Assembly (NCBI GenBank): GCA_002155895.1 | Contig: MUMD01000054.1 | Coordinates: forward strand, 1 to 34,714 | Direction of reading: 5' to 3' | DNA length: 34,714 nucleotides | DNA from: Streptomyces rochei | GTDB taxonomy: Bacteria > Actinomycetota > Actinomycetes > Streptomycetales > Streptomycetaceae | In this document: in pieces, positions 1 to 7,524 of the stretch | How the letters are laid out: each line of letters opens with the position of its first letter | How positions within the stretch are numbered: the stretch's first letter is position 1 | Notes under the pieces: model-generated | The model's database searches: none | What the model saw: only the letters and a program-made list of their open reading frames with translations | What the model was told of the DNA's origin: nothing | Program-made: the position numbers and the translations under genes

Positions 1-73
1 CTGGCGGTGTTCGTCCCGCTCAGCCCTCCCCGCGCGCGTACCGGCGTACGGCGAGCGGGACGAACACCGCCAG
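1..73. repeat. 20-bp inverted repeat around the permease stop codon
   Basis: Bases 1-20 and 54-73 are perfect reverse complements with a 33-base loop. The stop codon of the ABC permease (20-22, minus strand) lies at the edge of the outer arm. The repeat touches base 1, so it may be longer than the window shows. The simplest reading is a transcription terminator for the exporter operon. Alternatively it could be the end of a related gene facing it, because base 1-20 read forward gives LAVFVPL, the same residues as the permease C-terminus. Confidence 0.75.
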
Positions 74-814
74 CAGGACCGCGCACCAGGCCAGCGACCC
101 GGCGACCGGATGCGCCACCGGCCAGGCGGCCCCCTCCGGCACCGGCGCGTTGCCGAACAGGTCCCGCAGCGCCGTGGTCACCGCGCTGATCGGATTCCAC
201 TCGGCGACCGTGCGCAGCCAGCCCGGCAGCCCTTCGGTCGGGATGTACGCGTTGGACAGCAGCGGCAGGATGAAGGTCGCGCCGCCCAGTTGACCGGCGG
301 CCTCCTCGTTGCGGGTGAGCAGCCCCAGGAAGACGCCGATCCACGTCGTGGCGAACCGGAACAGCAGCAACAGCCCCACGGCGCCCGCCGCGCCCGGCGC
401 GCTGCCCTCCATCCGCCAGCCCACCGCCAGCCCGACCAGCAGGAAGGGCACCAGGCCGGCGGCCGTGACGAGCAGGTCCGCGACCGCCTGTCCCAGCGGC
501 ACCGCCGCCCGGCTCACCGGCAGTGTCCGCAGCCGGTCCGTGACACCCCGGTGGGTGTCCTGGGCGGCCTGGAACATGCCCGTCATCAGGCCGTTCGCGG
601 CCGTCGCGACGAGCAGGCCCGGCACCAGGAAGGCGCGGTACTCCTCACCCGGCATCGCCAGCGCGCTGCCGAAGACGTAGCCGAAGAACAGCAGCATCGT
701 CACCGGCATGGTCTGGGTGAGGATCAGCAGCCCCGGATTGTTCCGCAGCCGCTGAAGCTGCCGGCCCAGCATCGCGGTGCCGTCGTGGGCCAGGTCGTGA
801 GTCACGGTGCTCAT
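20..814 (-). CDS. ABC-2 type exporter permease (DrrB/NodJ-like)
   Basis: A 264-residue membrane protein, the usual length for DrrB-type ABC-2 permeases. A cytoplasmic N-terminus is followed by about six hydrophobic segments, including TMLLFFGYVFGSAL and FLVPGLLVATAANGLMTGMF; the DRLRTLPVSR stretch between segments is typical of the family. With the ATPase it should form a homodimeric exporter of hydrophobic drugs, antibiotics or lipids; the substrate cannot be read. The ATG at 812-814 overlaps the ATPase stop as ATGA, so the two are translationally coupled. The last codons take part in a 20-bp inverted repeat at the window edge. Seen: frame, overlap, membrane pattern. Inferred: efflux role. 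Confidence 0.9.
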   Translation of the reverse strand: MSTVTHDLAHDGTAMLGRQLQRLRNNPGLLILTQTMPVTMLLFFGYVFGSALAMPGEEYRAFLVPGLLVATAANGLMTGMFQAAQDTHRGVTDRLRTLPVSRAAVPLGQAVADLLVTAAGLVPFLLVGLAVGWRMEGSAPGAAGAVGLLLLFRFATTWIGVFLGLLTRNEEAAGQLGGATFILPLLSNAYIPTEGLPGWLRTVAEWNPISAVTTALRDLFGNAPVPEGAAWPVAHPVAGSLAWCAVLLAVFVPLAVRRYARGEG

Positions 815-1758
815 GCCGCGACCTCCTTGTTCTCGCCGGTGAGGCGGAGGAAGACGTCGTCGAGGGTCGGCGGCCGCAGGCTCGCGTCCAGCAGGGGGAC
901 GCCCGCCGCGTCGAGTTCGCGCACCAGGCGCGGCAGGGTCAGCGTCGGGTCGGTGCCGGCCGCGCCCACGGTGCACCGGTCGGGGTCCAGCACGGGTTCG
1001 GTTCCGGTGAGCCGGTCGAGGACCGCCGCCGCCGGCCCCATGGCCTCCGTATCCGCGACGACGACCTCCGCGTACGCCCCCACCAGCGCCTTGAGTTCGG
1101 CGGGCGACCCGGTGTGCGCGACCCGTCCCCGGTCCACCAGGGCGATGTCGTCGGCGAGGCGGTCGGCCTCCTCCAGGTACTGCGTGGTGAGGAGCACGGT
1201 CGTGCCCTCCTCCTTGAGGGCGCGCACGGCGTCCCAGATCCGGTTCCGGCCGGCCGGGTCGAGTCCCGTCGTCGGTTCGTCCAGGAACAGCACCTCCGGA
1301 CGGCGGACCAGGCTCGCGGCCAGGTCGAGGCGGCGTCGCATGCCGCCGGAGAAGGTGGAGGCGGGCCGGTCCGCGGCCTCCGTCAGGCCGAAGCGGTCGA
1401 GGAGTTCGTCGGCCCGCGCCGAGGCGTCCCGCAGCCGGTGCAGCCGGGCGAACAAGCGCAGGTTCTGGCGGCCGGTGAGGTCCCCGTCGACCGACGCGTA
1501 CTGCCCGGTGACGCCGATCCGGCGCCGGACGGCGGCGGCCTCGCGGACCAGGTCGTGCCCGGCGACCCGCGCGGAACCCGCGTCCGGCCGCAGCAGCGTG
1601 GTCAGCAGGCGTACGGCCGTGGTCTTGCCCGCCCCGTTCGGCCCGAGCAGCCCGCACACGGTGCCCTCGGCCACCGCCAGATCCAGACCCCGGAGCGCGC
1701 GTACCTCGCCGAAGCGCTTCTCCAGACCCTCACTAAGTACAGCGTACGTAGTAGTCAT
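811..1758 (-). CDS. ABC exporter ATP-binding subunit (DrrA-like)
   Basis: A 315-residue ATPase that powers the exporter with the overlapping permease gene. Walker A GPNGAGKTT lies at residues 39-47, signature FSGGMRRRLDLA and Walker B LFLDEPTTGLDP follow, then the roughly 90-residue C-terminal extension ending in PTLDDVFLRLTG that typifies the daunorubicin-resistance (DrrA) subfamily. I chose ATG 1758 over an in-frame ATG 18 bases upstream because a -10-like TATGGT (1770-1765) ends six bases before 1758, leaving no room for a leader; the mRNA is probably leaderless. A 17-bp palindrome overlaps codons 3-9, so binding of the divergent TetR there could block transcription. Confidence 0.92.
   Translation of the reverse strand: MTTTYAVLSEGLEKRFGEVRALRGLDLAVAEGTVCGLLGPNGAGKTTAVRLLTTLLRPDAGSARVAGHDLVREAAAVRRRIGVTGQYASVDGDLTGRQNLRLFARLHRLRDASARADELLDRFGLTEAADRPASTFSGGMRRRLDLAASLVRRPEVLFLDEPTTGLDPAGRNRIWDAVRALKEEGTTVLLTTQYLEEADRLADDIALVDRGRVAHTGSPAELKALVGAYAEVVVADTEAMGPAAAVLDRLTGTEPVLDPDRCTVGAAGTDPTLTLPRLVRELDAAGVPLLDASLRPPTLDDVFLRLTGENKEVAA
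1734..1750. promoter_or_regulatory. Candidate TetR operator, copy 1
   Basis: TAAGTACAGCGTACGTA is a 17-bp palindrome with a 7-base half site, a 3-base centre and one mismatch. It lies just inside the ABC ATPase coding sequence, downstream of its proposed promoter. It is nearly identical to the copy at 1777-1793, and the two sites together contain a perfect 16-bp inverted repeat (1737-1752 with 1775-1790). The divergent TetR at 1821 is the expected binder (inference). Confidence 0.72.
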
Positions 1759-1776
1759 GGGGCGACCATAGCGCAC

Positions 1777-1793
1777 TACGTACGCTGTACGTA
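1777..1793. promoter_or_regulatory. Candidate TetR operator, copy 2
   Basis: TACGTACGCTGTACGTA is a perfect 17-bp palindrome (7-base half sites, GCT centre). It lies between the ABC ATPase promoter (TATGGT, 1770-1765 minus) and the TetR -10 candidate TAGGAT (1796-1801 plus). A regulator bound here would control both divergent promoters. Confidence 0.77.
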
Positions 1794-1820
1794 ACTAGGA
1801 TGGTGGCCGAGGTGATGACG

Positions 1821-2525
1821 ATGGCGGGCCGAGCGGCCGTACCCGAAGTGATCTGGGCGCGCCCCGAGCGCACCGGCCGGGGGCCGAGACCGGCGTACAC
1901 CCGCGCCGACATCGCCGCCGCCGCGGTGCGGATCGCCGACGCGGAGGGCCTCGACGCGGTCTCGATGCGCCGCGTCGCCGCCGAGCTGGGCTGCGGCACC
2001 ATGTCGCTCTACAACTACGTCCCCCGTAAGGAGGACCTGTACGAGCTGATGATGGACGCCGTCAGCGGCGAGCACGAGCTGTGGGAGCCGAGCGGCGACT
2101 GGCGCGCGGACATGATCCGGGTGGCCCACCAGACTCGTGCGCTGATGCACCGCCACACCTGGCTGCCGCGCCTGATGTCCCCCGTCTACGGCTTCAGCCC
2201 CCACGCACTGCGCTTCCTGGAGCACTGCCTCGCCTGCCTCGACCCCTTCGACGCGCCCTACGGCACGAAGATGGAGCTGGTGGCGATGGTGAACGGCGTC
2301 GTGACGACGTACGTCACCAACGAGATCTCCACGGCCGAGCGCACCCGTTCGCTGCCCTGGTCCGAGGAGCAGGAGAACGCGGCGCGCATCGCCTACCTGG
2401 GCGCGCAGCTGGCGAGCGGCGCCTATCCGCGGCTGGCGGCGTCCTTGGGGGCGGACGCCGGGCCCATCGACATGGAGGCGGTCTTCGAGCGGGCGCTGGG
2501 GCGGGTGCTCGACGGGTTCGCCTGA
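1821..2525 (+). CDS. TetR-family regulator of the adjacent ABC exporter
   Basis: A 234-residue repressor-type protein. An N-terminal helix-turn-helix is visible (VSMRRVAAELGCGTMSLYNYVPRKEDLYELM), followed by a TetR_C-like ligand domain with the block MVNGVVTTYVTNE. ATG 1821 was chosen because GAGG at 1809-1812 is well spaced from it and a consensus-like -10, TAGGAT (1796-1801), would start transcription near 1808; an in-frame ATG at 1800 (241 residues) falls inside the -10 region. The gene is divergent from the DrrAB-like exporter, with two 17-bp palindromes in the 62-base gap and the ATPase start, so it probably represses the exporter and itself until a drug-like ligand binds. The ligand is unknown. 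Confidence 0.9.
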   Translation: MAGRAAVPEVIWARPERTGRGPRPAYTRADIAAAAVRIADAEGLDAVSMRRVAAELGCGTMSLYNYVPRKEDLYELMMDAVSGEHELWEPSGDWRADMIRVAHQTRALMHRHTWLPRLMSPVYGFSPHALRFLEHCLACLDPFDAPYGTKMELVAMVNGVVTTYVTNEISTAERTRSLPWSEEQENAARIAYLGAQLASGAYPRLAASLGADAGPIDMEAVFERALGRVLDGFA

Positions 2526-2537
2526 GCCGGGAGGGCA

Positions 2538-2565
2538 CCGCCGGGCGTCCCGGGGCGCCCGGCGG
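2538..2565. terminator. Bidirectional hairpin terminator
   Basis: A perfect 10-bp GC stem (CCGCCGGGCG / CGCCCGGCGG) with an 8-base loop lies between the converging ends of the TetR (2525) and the ISP-like gene (2574). There is no T-tract, as is common in Streptomyces. Confidence 0.65.
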
Positions 2566-2573
2566 CCCGGGGC

Positions 2574-3761
2574 CTACAGCAGCGCCAACTGGCCCTCCGG
2601 CCCCTCCTCCGGGCCGTCCAGGACGGACGCCGGTCTGCGGGCCGCAGCGGACACCGGCAGCACGCCCGCCGCGCGCAGCTCGGAGGCGGTGATCTCCGCC
2701 GTGACCTCCAGCTCGCCGCAGCGCGGGCGCACCTCGGCGAGCAGCGCGAGGACCGTGATCAGCTCCAGCAGCTCCGACGTCCAGGTCTGCGGCCAGGCCG
2801 CCGGGCGGACGGCCGCCAGCGTGCCCGGCTCGCCCTCGGCGGTGCGGGCCGCGAACCACTGCTCCAGCACCCGCGCCCCGCCCACCTCGAAGTCCCACGC
2901 GCCGGGCGGCACGGGGGAGACGCGGCCCTCGTCCAGGTGCAGGGCCTCCTCGTCGCGGTCGTAGCGCAGGGTCAGGGGGCGTGGGGGCAGCGGTGCGCGG
3001 ACGTAGGGGCGGCGGCCGCCGGGCAGCTTCGGGCGTTCGCCGTCGCGGCGCATCAGCCACAGCGCGCGCCGGCCCAGTTCGACCCCGCGCTCCCACAGCG
3101 CCGGGTCCGCGGTGAGCGGAACGCGGCAGTCCTCCCGGGCCGTCGCCACCGCCCAGGCCAGGACGTCCGGCGGCGCGGGGCGCCGGCCGAGGCGGGCGGC
3201 CAGGTGGTCGAGGAGGCCGGGGGACAGGTTGGGCTCGGCCCCGCCGGGGCGGCGGTAGAGCGGGCGCACGCGGGAGGGGCCGAACAGCGGCAGCCGGGAC
3301 GTGGCGAGGAGCGGAGGCGGACCGGGGGCGCCGGAGGCGCCGGGCGAGCCCGGGGCGCCGGGCAGCGCCACGACGAAGACCTGCCGCTCGTCCGCCACCC
3401 GCCACAGCTCCGGGCGGGCCGCGTCGATCAGCCGCTGGTCGGGGATGAGCCACTGCTCGTCGAAGGGGGCGCGCAGCACCCGGACCGGTTCCGGACACGG
3501 ACCCGAGGCGCGCAGCAGCCTCTCCGTTCCCCCGGCGGTGCCCGGCAGCCGTGCCACGGCCGTGTGCAGCGTGCGGGAACGTGACGGTTCGAACAGGGCC
3601 TCGCGGCCGGGGCCGTCGGCCTTCACCAAGGCGTCCCAACGGGCCTTCAGCGTCGCCGGGTCGGGGGCCGCCGGCCACCCCCGGCCGAGCCGCGGCGGTG
3701 CGACGGACCACGGCATGAGGTCCGCCAGCGGCGGAGCGTCGTCGTGCGTCACGCCGGGCAT
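2574..3761 (-). CDS. Stand-alone type ISP restriction-modification C-terminal-like protein
   Basis: A 395-residue protein that looks like the C-terminal, DNA-recognition part of type ISP restriction-modification enzymes. Recognisable blocks are RVLRAPFDEQWLI followed by LIDAARPELW, a stretch NLSPGLLDHLAARLG with PPDVLAWAVATARE, and near the end VPPGAWDFEVGGARVLEQWF and ELLELITVLALLAEV. Full type ISP proteins are about 1,500 residues with nuclease, helicase and methyltransferase domains. None of these is here: there is no helicase motif and no NPPY methylase motif. So it cannot restrict or methylate alone. ATG 3761 starts the conserved region; the next gene upstream (GntR, 3803) is 41 bases away on the same strand, so it may be read with hmgA and the regulator. 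Function unknown; family call moderately sure. Confidence 0.68.
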   Translation of the reverse strand: MPGVTHDDAPPLADLMPWSVAPPRLGRGWPAAPDPATLKARWDALVKADGPGREALFEPSRSRTLHTAVARLPGTAGGTERLLRASGPCPEPVRVLRAPFDEQWLIPDQRLIDAARPELWRVADERQVFVVALPGAPGSPGASGAPGPPPLLATSRLPLFGPSRVRPLYRRPGGAEPNLSPGLLDHLAARLGRRPAPPDVLAWAVATAREDCRVPLTADPALWERGVELGRRALWLMRRDGERPKLPGGRRPYVRAPLPPRPLTLRYDRDEEALHLDEGRVSPVPPGAWDFEVGGARVLEQWFAARTAEGEPGTLAAVRPAAWPQTWTSELLELITVLALLAEVRPRCGELEVTAEITASELRAAGVLPVSAAARRPASVLDGPEEGPEGQLALL

Positions 3762-3802
3762 CGTACGACGTGGCGGGTCGGCCTCAGGCGGCTTCGACGG
3801 CC

Positions 3803-4552
3803 TCAGGTGGCGTCCAGGGTGACCGTGAAGGAGAAGCGGTCGCCCCGGTAGTGGATGACCGCCACGTCCAGCACCCGCCCCGCCGTGTCGTACGTGATGC
3901 CGGTGTAGTGCAGGATCGGGCTGAGCAGCGGCACTTCGAGCAGCCGCGCCGTCTCCGGGTCGGCGAGCCGGGCCTCCACGGTGTCCGTGATCCGGCTGAT
4001 GCCGATGCCCAGCACGTCCCGCAGCACCTTGGTCATCGGCCGGCGGACCAGGTCGTCGGGGTCGATGCGGGCGGCCAGCTCGGGACGGACGTAGTTGCGG
4101 GCGTGGTTGGTGGGCTCTCCCGTCTGCTCGTCGCAGCGCAGCCGGTGGTACGTCCCCACCCGGTCCGCGTCCGGGAAGTGCTCCGCGACCTCGGGCGGCA
4201 CCGGGCACGTGCCGTGGTCCAGCAGCTCGGCCTTCATGCCGGACTGCTGGGCCACGATCGCGTCCACCGAGCCCAGCAGCCGCACCGGGGCGCCCCGCCG
4301 GGCGTCGGGCTCGATGAACGTCCCGCGCCTGCGGTGACGGGTGATCAGCCCCTCGTCCTCCAGCTCCTTCAGCGCCTGCCGCATGGTCAGCACGCTCACC
4401 CCGTAGTGGCCGGCCAGCTGCTCCTCCGTGGGCAGGCGCAGCGGGTCCCGGGGCGAGCGGCCCAGTATCGAGGCGCGCAGCGACTGCGACACCTGGTACC
4501 AGAGCGGCAGCTTGCGGTTGAGGACGATGGAGTCCGGGGCGAAGGAGGTCAC
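3803..4552 (-). CDS. GntR-family regulator (HutC/UTRA type)
   Basis: A 249-residue regulator with an N-terminal winged helix (LPLWYQVSQSLRASI, then RLPTEEQLAGHYGVSVLTMRQALKELEDEGLI and a basic wing RHRRRGTF) followed by a UTRA effector domain ending FSFTVTLDAT. Start GTG 4552 precedes TSFAPDS and is the only plausible start ahead of the winged helix. The gene follows hmgA on the same strand with a 26-base gap, so the two are probably co-transcribed. It may sense an aromatic catabolite and control hmgA at the palindrome 5931-5948 (inference). UTRA regulators bind small organic acids or sugars in other systems; the ligand here is not readable. Confidence 0.9.
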   Translation of the reverse strand: MTSFAPDSIVLNRKLPLWYQVSQSLRASILGRSPRDPLRLPTEEQLAGHYGVSVLTMRQALKELEDEGLITRHRRRGTFIEPDARRGAPVRLLGSVDAIVAQQSGMKAELLDHGTCPVPPEVAEHFPDADRVGTYHRLRCDEQTGEPTNHARNYVRPELAARIDPDDLVRRPMTKVLRDVLGIGISRITDTVEARLADPETARLLEVPLLSPILHYTGITYDTAGRVLDVAVIHYRGDRFSFTVTLDAT

Positions 4553-4578
4553 GGGCCATCCGTACCGGTAGTGAATCC

Positions 4579-5895
4579 TCAGTGCAAGGGGCGGAAGTGA
4601 CGCTCCAGGCCCTGCCAGACGTCGTCGTAGCCCTGCTGCAGGTGCTCGGCGCGGGCCGCCTGGGGCGTGAGCGTCACCGGCCACCGCGTCTCGAACATGA
4701 ACGCCAGCCCGTCGTCGATCCGCTGCGGCTTCAGCTCGGCCGCGCTCGCCCGGTCGAAGGTCTCCCGGTCCGGGCCGTGCGCCGACATCATGTTGTGCAG
4801 CGAGCCCCCGCCCGGCACGAAGCCCTCCGCCTTGGCGTCGTAGGCGCCCTCGATCAGGCCCATGTACTCGCTCATCACGTTCCGGTGGAAGTACGGCGGC
4901 CGGAAGGTGTCCTCGCCCACCAGCCAGCGCGGCGCGAACACCACGAAGTCGACGCCCGCGAGACCCGGGGTGTCCGAGGGGGAGGTGAGCACCGTGAAGA
5001 TGGACGGGTCCGGGTGGTCGTAGGAGATGGTGCCGATGACGTTGAAGCGGCGCAGGTCGTAGACGTACGGCACATGGTTGCCGTGCCAGGCGACGACGTC
5101 GAGCGGGGAGTGGTCGTAGGTGGCCGTCCAGAGGTTGCCGCAGAACTTGTTGACCACCTCCACCGGGCCCTCGACGTCCTCGTACGCGGCGACCGGCGCC
5201 AGGAAGTCCCGGGCGTTGGCCAGCCCGTTGGCCCCGATCGGGCCGAGGTCGGGCAGCTGGAACGGCGTGCCGTAGTTCTCGCAGACGTAGCCGCGGGCGT
5301 CGGCGTCGAGCAGCTCCACGCGGAAGCGGACCCCGCGCGGGATCAGCGCCACGTGGCCCGGCTCGGCGTGCAGCAGCCCGAACTCGGTGCGCAGCAGCAG
5401 ACCGCCGCGCTCCGGGACGATCAGCAGCTCGCCGTCGGCGTCGCCGAAGACGCGCTCCATGGACGCCGTCGCGTGATAGAGGTGCACGGCCATGCCGGTG
5501 CGCTGGGTGACGTCGCCGTTGCCGCCCAGCGTCCACAGGCCGGCGAGGAAGTCGGTGCCCGCCTCGGGCTCGGGCAGCGGGTTCCACCGCAGGCGGTTCG
5601 GGTCCGGCACCGCCTGGGTGAAGGGGGCGGTGCGGACGGCGCCGTTGCCGGTGCGGGTGAAGGCCGGGTGGGCGGCCGACGGACGGACGCGGTACAGCCA
5701 CGAGCGGCGGTTGTGCGCCCGCGGCTCGGTGAACGCCGTGCCGCTCAGCTGCTCCGCGTACAGGCCCAGCGGGGCCCGCTGCGGCGAGTTCCGGCCCTGG
5801 GGCAGCGCCCCCGGAACCGCCTCCGAGCTGTGCTCGTTGCCGAAACCGGACAGGTAGGCCAGTCCCTCCGCGGTCTTCCGCGCGTCCCCGCTCAT
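4579..5895 (-). CDS. hmgA: Homogentisate 1,2-dioxygenase
   Basis: A 438-residue non-haem iron dioxygenase that opens the ring of homogentisate to maleylacetoacetate in tyrosine and phenylalanine breakdown. The whole chain matches the family, beginning [13 protein letters not shown]. The iron ligands correspond to H337 and E343 in [12 protein letters not shown] and H373 in SAHGPD. Length is as expected. A good ribosome site (GAGGGAG) sits upstream of ATG 5895. Downstream on the same strand come a GntR regulator and the ISP-like protein. No maleylacetoacetate isomerase or fumarylacetoacetase is in the window, so the rest of the pathway must be elsewhere. A palindrome overlaps the likely promoter. 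Confidence 0.97.
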   Translation of the reverse strand: MSGDARKTAEGLAYLSGFGNEHSSEAVPGALPQGRNSPQRAPLGLYAEQLSGTAFTEPRAHNRRSWLYRVRPSAAHPAFTRTGNGAVRTAPFTQAVPDPNRLRWNPLPEPEAGTDFLAGLWTLGGNGDVTQRTGMAVHLYHATASMERVFGDADGELLIVPERGGLLLRTEFGLLHAEPGHVALIPRGVRFRVELLDADARGYVCENYGTPFQLPDLGPIGANGLANARDFLAPVAAYEDVEGPVEVVNKFCGNLWTATYDHSPLDVVAWHGNHVPYVYDLRRFNVIGTISYDHPDPSIFTVLTSPSDTPGLAGVDFVVFAPRWLVGEDTFRPPYFHRNVMSEYMGLIEGAYDAKAEGFVPGGGSLHNMMSAHGPDRETFDRASAAELKPQRIDDGLAFMFETRWPVTLTPQAARAEHLQQGYDDVWQGLERHFRPLH

Positions 5896-5930
5896 CGCTC
5901 GCTCCCTCGCAACCCGTGTCCCGCCCGATT

Positions 5931-5948
5931 CCTATGGGACACCGTAGG
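5931..5948. promoter_or_regulatory. Palindromic operator candidate at the hmgA promoter
   Basis: CCTATGGGACACCGTAGG is an inverted repeat (CCTAnGG / CCnTAGG) that extends one more base pair on each side. It lies 36 bases upstream of the hmgA start, and a -10-like TACGGT (5946-5941, minus strand) falls inside it. It is a plausible site for the downstream GntR regulator or a pathway regulator encoded elsewhere. Confidence 0.55.
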
Positions 5949-5981
5949 ATTGCGTTTTCCCGCGCGCAAGAGGTCGTGCGG

Positions 5982-6061
5982 TCTTCCCGTGCCTCCCGTG
6001 CCTCCCGTCCTCCGGTCTCTCCTGCCCTCCGGTCTCTCCTGCCCTCCCGTCTCTCCTGTCC
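5982..6061. repeat. Two adjacent short tandem repeats
   Basis: A 9-base C/T-rich unit (CCTCCCGTG-like) is repeated about three times from 5982 to 6009. It runs into three copies of a 17-base unit, TCCGGTCTCTCCTGCCC, at 6011-6027, 6028-6044 and 6045-6061 (third copy with two changes). This is a strongly strand-biased pyrimidine tract in the hmgA/lipoprotein divergent gap. A small hairpin CCTGT-C6-ACAGG follows at 6067-6082. It is probably slippage-generated. Confidence 0.85.
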
Positions 6062-6134
6062 TCATACCTGTCCCCCCACAGGAGGATGACCGGAACCAGA
6101 CCCCCGGGGGATCCGCGCGGTCGGACCGGTGTTC

Positions 6135-6140
6135 TAGTCT
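6135..6140 (+). promoter_or_regulatory. -10 element of a leaderless promoter
   Basis: TAGTCT ends six bases before the ATG at 6147 and no ribosome site is visible, so the lipoprotein mRNA probably starts at its start codon. Confidence 0.5.
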
Positions 6141-6146
6141 CCCGTC

Positions 6147-6728
6147 ATGTCGTGGACGCGGGGAGTGCTCGCCGCGCTCGCGGTCTGTGTCCTGCTGCTG
6201 ACCGGATCCGCGGGCTGCGGCGCCAGTGATGCGGGTGAACCGGAGGCCGGGGAGTCGGCCACGCCGGTGGGCAGGCTGCTCGACGCCACCGACGAGGAGG
6301 GCCGTCGGTACCGCGAGGTGGACGCCGAGCGGGCGCCGGAGGTCGGCATCGAGGTGCAGCCCGCCGCCGACGACAGCTGGGACGTACGGCTGACCGTGCG
6401 CGACTTCAGGTTCTCGCCGGCGGGCACGGAGACGGTGGCGGTGCCCGGCCGGGGCCTCGCCCACCTCTTCCTCGACGGCGAGCTGATCGCCCGCCTGCAC
6501 GGCCCGGACCACCGCCTGGAGGCGGACCTCGTCCCCCGCGGCACGCACCAGCTCACCGTCCGCCTGTACGCCGACGACGGCACCGTCTGGGCCGTCGACG
6601 GCGAGCCGGTCGAGAGCACGGCGGACATCACGGCCTCGGACGCGGAGCCGACCGGGGCGACGCGACCGGAGGAGATACCCGAGGACGCGGTGAGCCGGAC
6701 CCCGCCCGGCTCCGCGGCGGCCCGATGA
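6147..6728 (+). CDS. Putative secreted lipoprotein, function unknown
   Basis: A 193-residue exported protein of no family I recognise. Residues 1-24 form a signal peptide (hydrophobic VLAALAVCVLLLTG) ending in GSAGC, a plausible lipobox, so the mature protein would be lipid-anchored outside the membrane. The rest is acidic and soluble. A central region (roughly 70-150) reads like a small beta-rich domain (VRLTVRDFRFSPAGTE, HLFLDGELIARL, HQLTVRLYADDG), resembling in outline extracellular beta-sandwich domains; that is only an impression. No ribosome site is seen, and TAGTCT just upstream suggests a leaderless transcript. It precedes a TetR gene by 64 bases on the same strand. Confidence 0.8.
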   Translation: MSWTRGVLAALAVCVLLLTGSAGCGASDAGEPEAGESATPVGRLLDATDEEGRRYREVDAERAPEVGIEVQPAADDSWDVRLTVRDFRFSPAGTETVAVPGRGLAHLFLDGELIARLHGPDHRLEADLVPRGTHQLTVRLYADDGTVWAVDGEPVESTADITASDAEPTGATRPEEIPEDAVSRTPPGSAAAR

Positions 6729-6792
6729 GTACGCGGACCGCGGGTGCGCGTACCGGAGGTCACGGTTCACCGAAGCGCGCCGGAAGGGCATC

Positions 6793-7410
6793 ATGAGCAC
6801 CGTGTCCCAAGCGACCCCGCTCCGCCGGGCCCCCGTGCAGCGGCGCAGCGCCGAACGCCTGACCAGGATCCTCGACGCCTGCGCCGACCTCCTCGACGAG
6901 GTCGGATACGACGCGCTGAGCACCCGCGCCGTGGCGCTGCGCGCCGACGTCCCCATCGGGTCGGTGTACCGCTTCTTCGGCAACAAGCGCCAGATGGCCG
7001 ACGCGCTGGCCCAGCGCAACCTGGAGCGTTACGCGGAGCGCGTCACCGAGCGGCTGACCGAGTCGGACGACGACGGCTGGCGCGGGGCGCTGGACGCGGT
7101 GCTCGACGAGTACCTGGCGATGAAGCGCACCGCGCCCGGCTTCTCCCTGATCGACTTCGGCAACCAGATCCCGGTGGGCGACCGCCACGCCGTCCCCAAC
7201 CACCGCGTCGCCGACCGGCTCACGGAACTGCTCTCCGGCTACCTCGGCCGCAGCCCCGACGACGATCTGCGCCGCGCCTTCCTCGTCGCCGTCGAGACCG
7301 CGGACACCCTCGTGCAGCTCGCCTTCCGGGTCGCCCCCGACGGGGACGAGAAGATCATCGAGGAGGCGCGCGAGCTGCTCCGGGCGTATCTGGGGCGGGT
7401 CCTGGACTGA
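6793..7410 (+). CDS. TetR-family regulator upstream of a molybdoenzyme
   Basis: A 205-residue TetR protein. The helix-turn-helix is clear (LSTRAVALRADVPIGSVYRFFGNKRQMADAL, residues about 39-69), with an alpha-helical ligand domain containing FSLIDFGNQIPVGDRHAVPN. A GGAAGG ribosome site precedes ATG 6793. A 7-bp inverted repeat (6729-6735 with 6747-6753) lies just upstream and could be an autoregulatory site or a weak hairpin. The next gene downstream on the same strand is the molybdopterin oxidoreductase, 114 bases away, and its promoter carries a good TetR-type palindrome; control of that gene by this protein is inferred from proximity. Confidence 0.9.
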   Translation: MSTVSQATPLRRAPVQRRSAERLTRILDACADLLDEVGYDALSTRAVALRADVPIGSVYRFFGNKRQMADALAQRNLERYAERVTERLTESDDDGWRGALDAVLDEYLAMKRTAPGFSLIDFGNQIPVGDRHAVPNHRVADRLTELLSGYLGRSPDDDLRRAFLVAVETADTLVQLAFRVAPDGDEKIIEEARELLRAYLGRVLD

Positions 7411-7464
7411 CGGACCGGCGTCCCACCTCTCCACGCGCCGGTCGCCGCAAGGTCTCCCCAACAT

Positions 7465-7482
7465 GCCTACCGGTCGGTATGC
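7465..7482. promoter_or_regulatory. TetR-type operator on the molybdoenzyme promoter
   Basis: GCCTACCGGTCGGTATGC is an 18-bp palindrome with one mismatched pair and core TACCG-GT-CGGTA. It overlaps a -10-like TATGCT (7478-7483), 42 bases upstream of the GTG start. ACCG...CGGT cores are typical of many actinobacterial TetR sites. The upstream TetR gene is the obvious candidate binder. Confidence 0.7.
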
Positions 7483-7524
7483 TCACGCGCAGAGCGTCCA
7501 CGCCGCCGCCCACCGGGAGGACCC

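Noticed and set aside
4582..6201. Plus-strand open frame across hmgA
   Set aside because: It is antisense to homogentisate dioxygenase, with Val/Arg/Gly-rich shadow composition and no domain.
6725..6796. 23-codon frame between lipoprotein and TetR (ATGA overlap at both ends)
   Set aside because: Third codon positions are not G/C-rich (about half), so it does not look coding; at most it passes ribosomes between genes.
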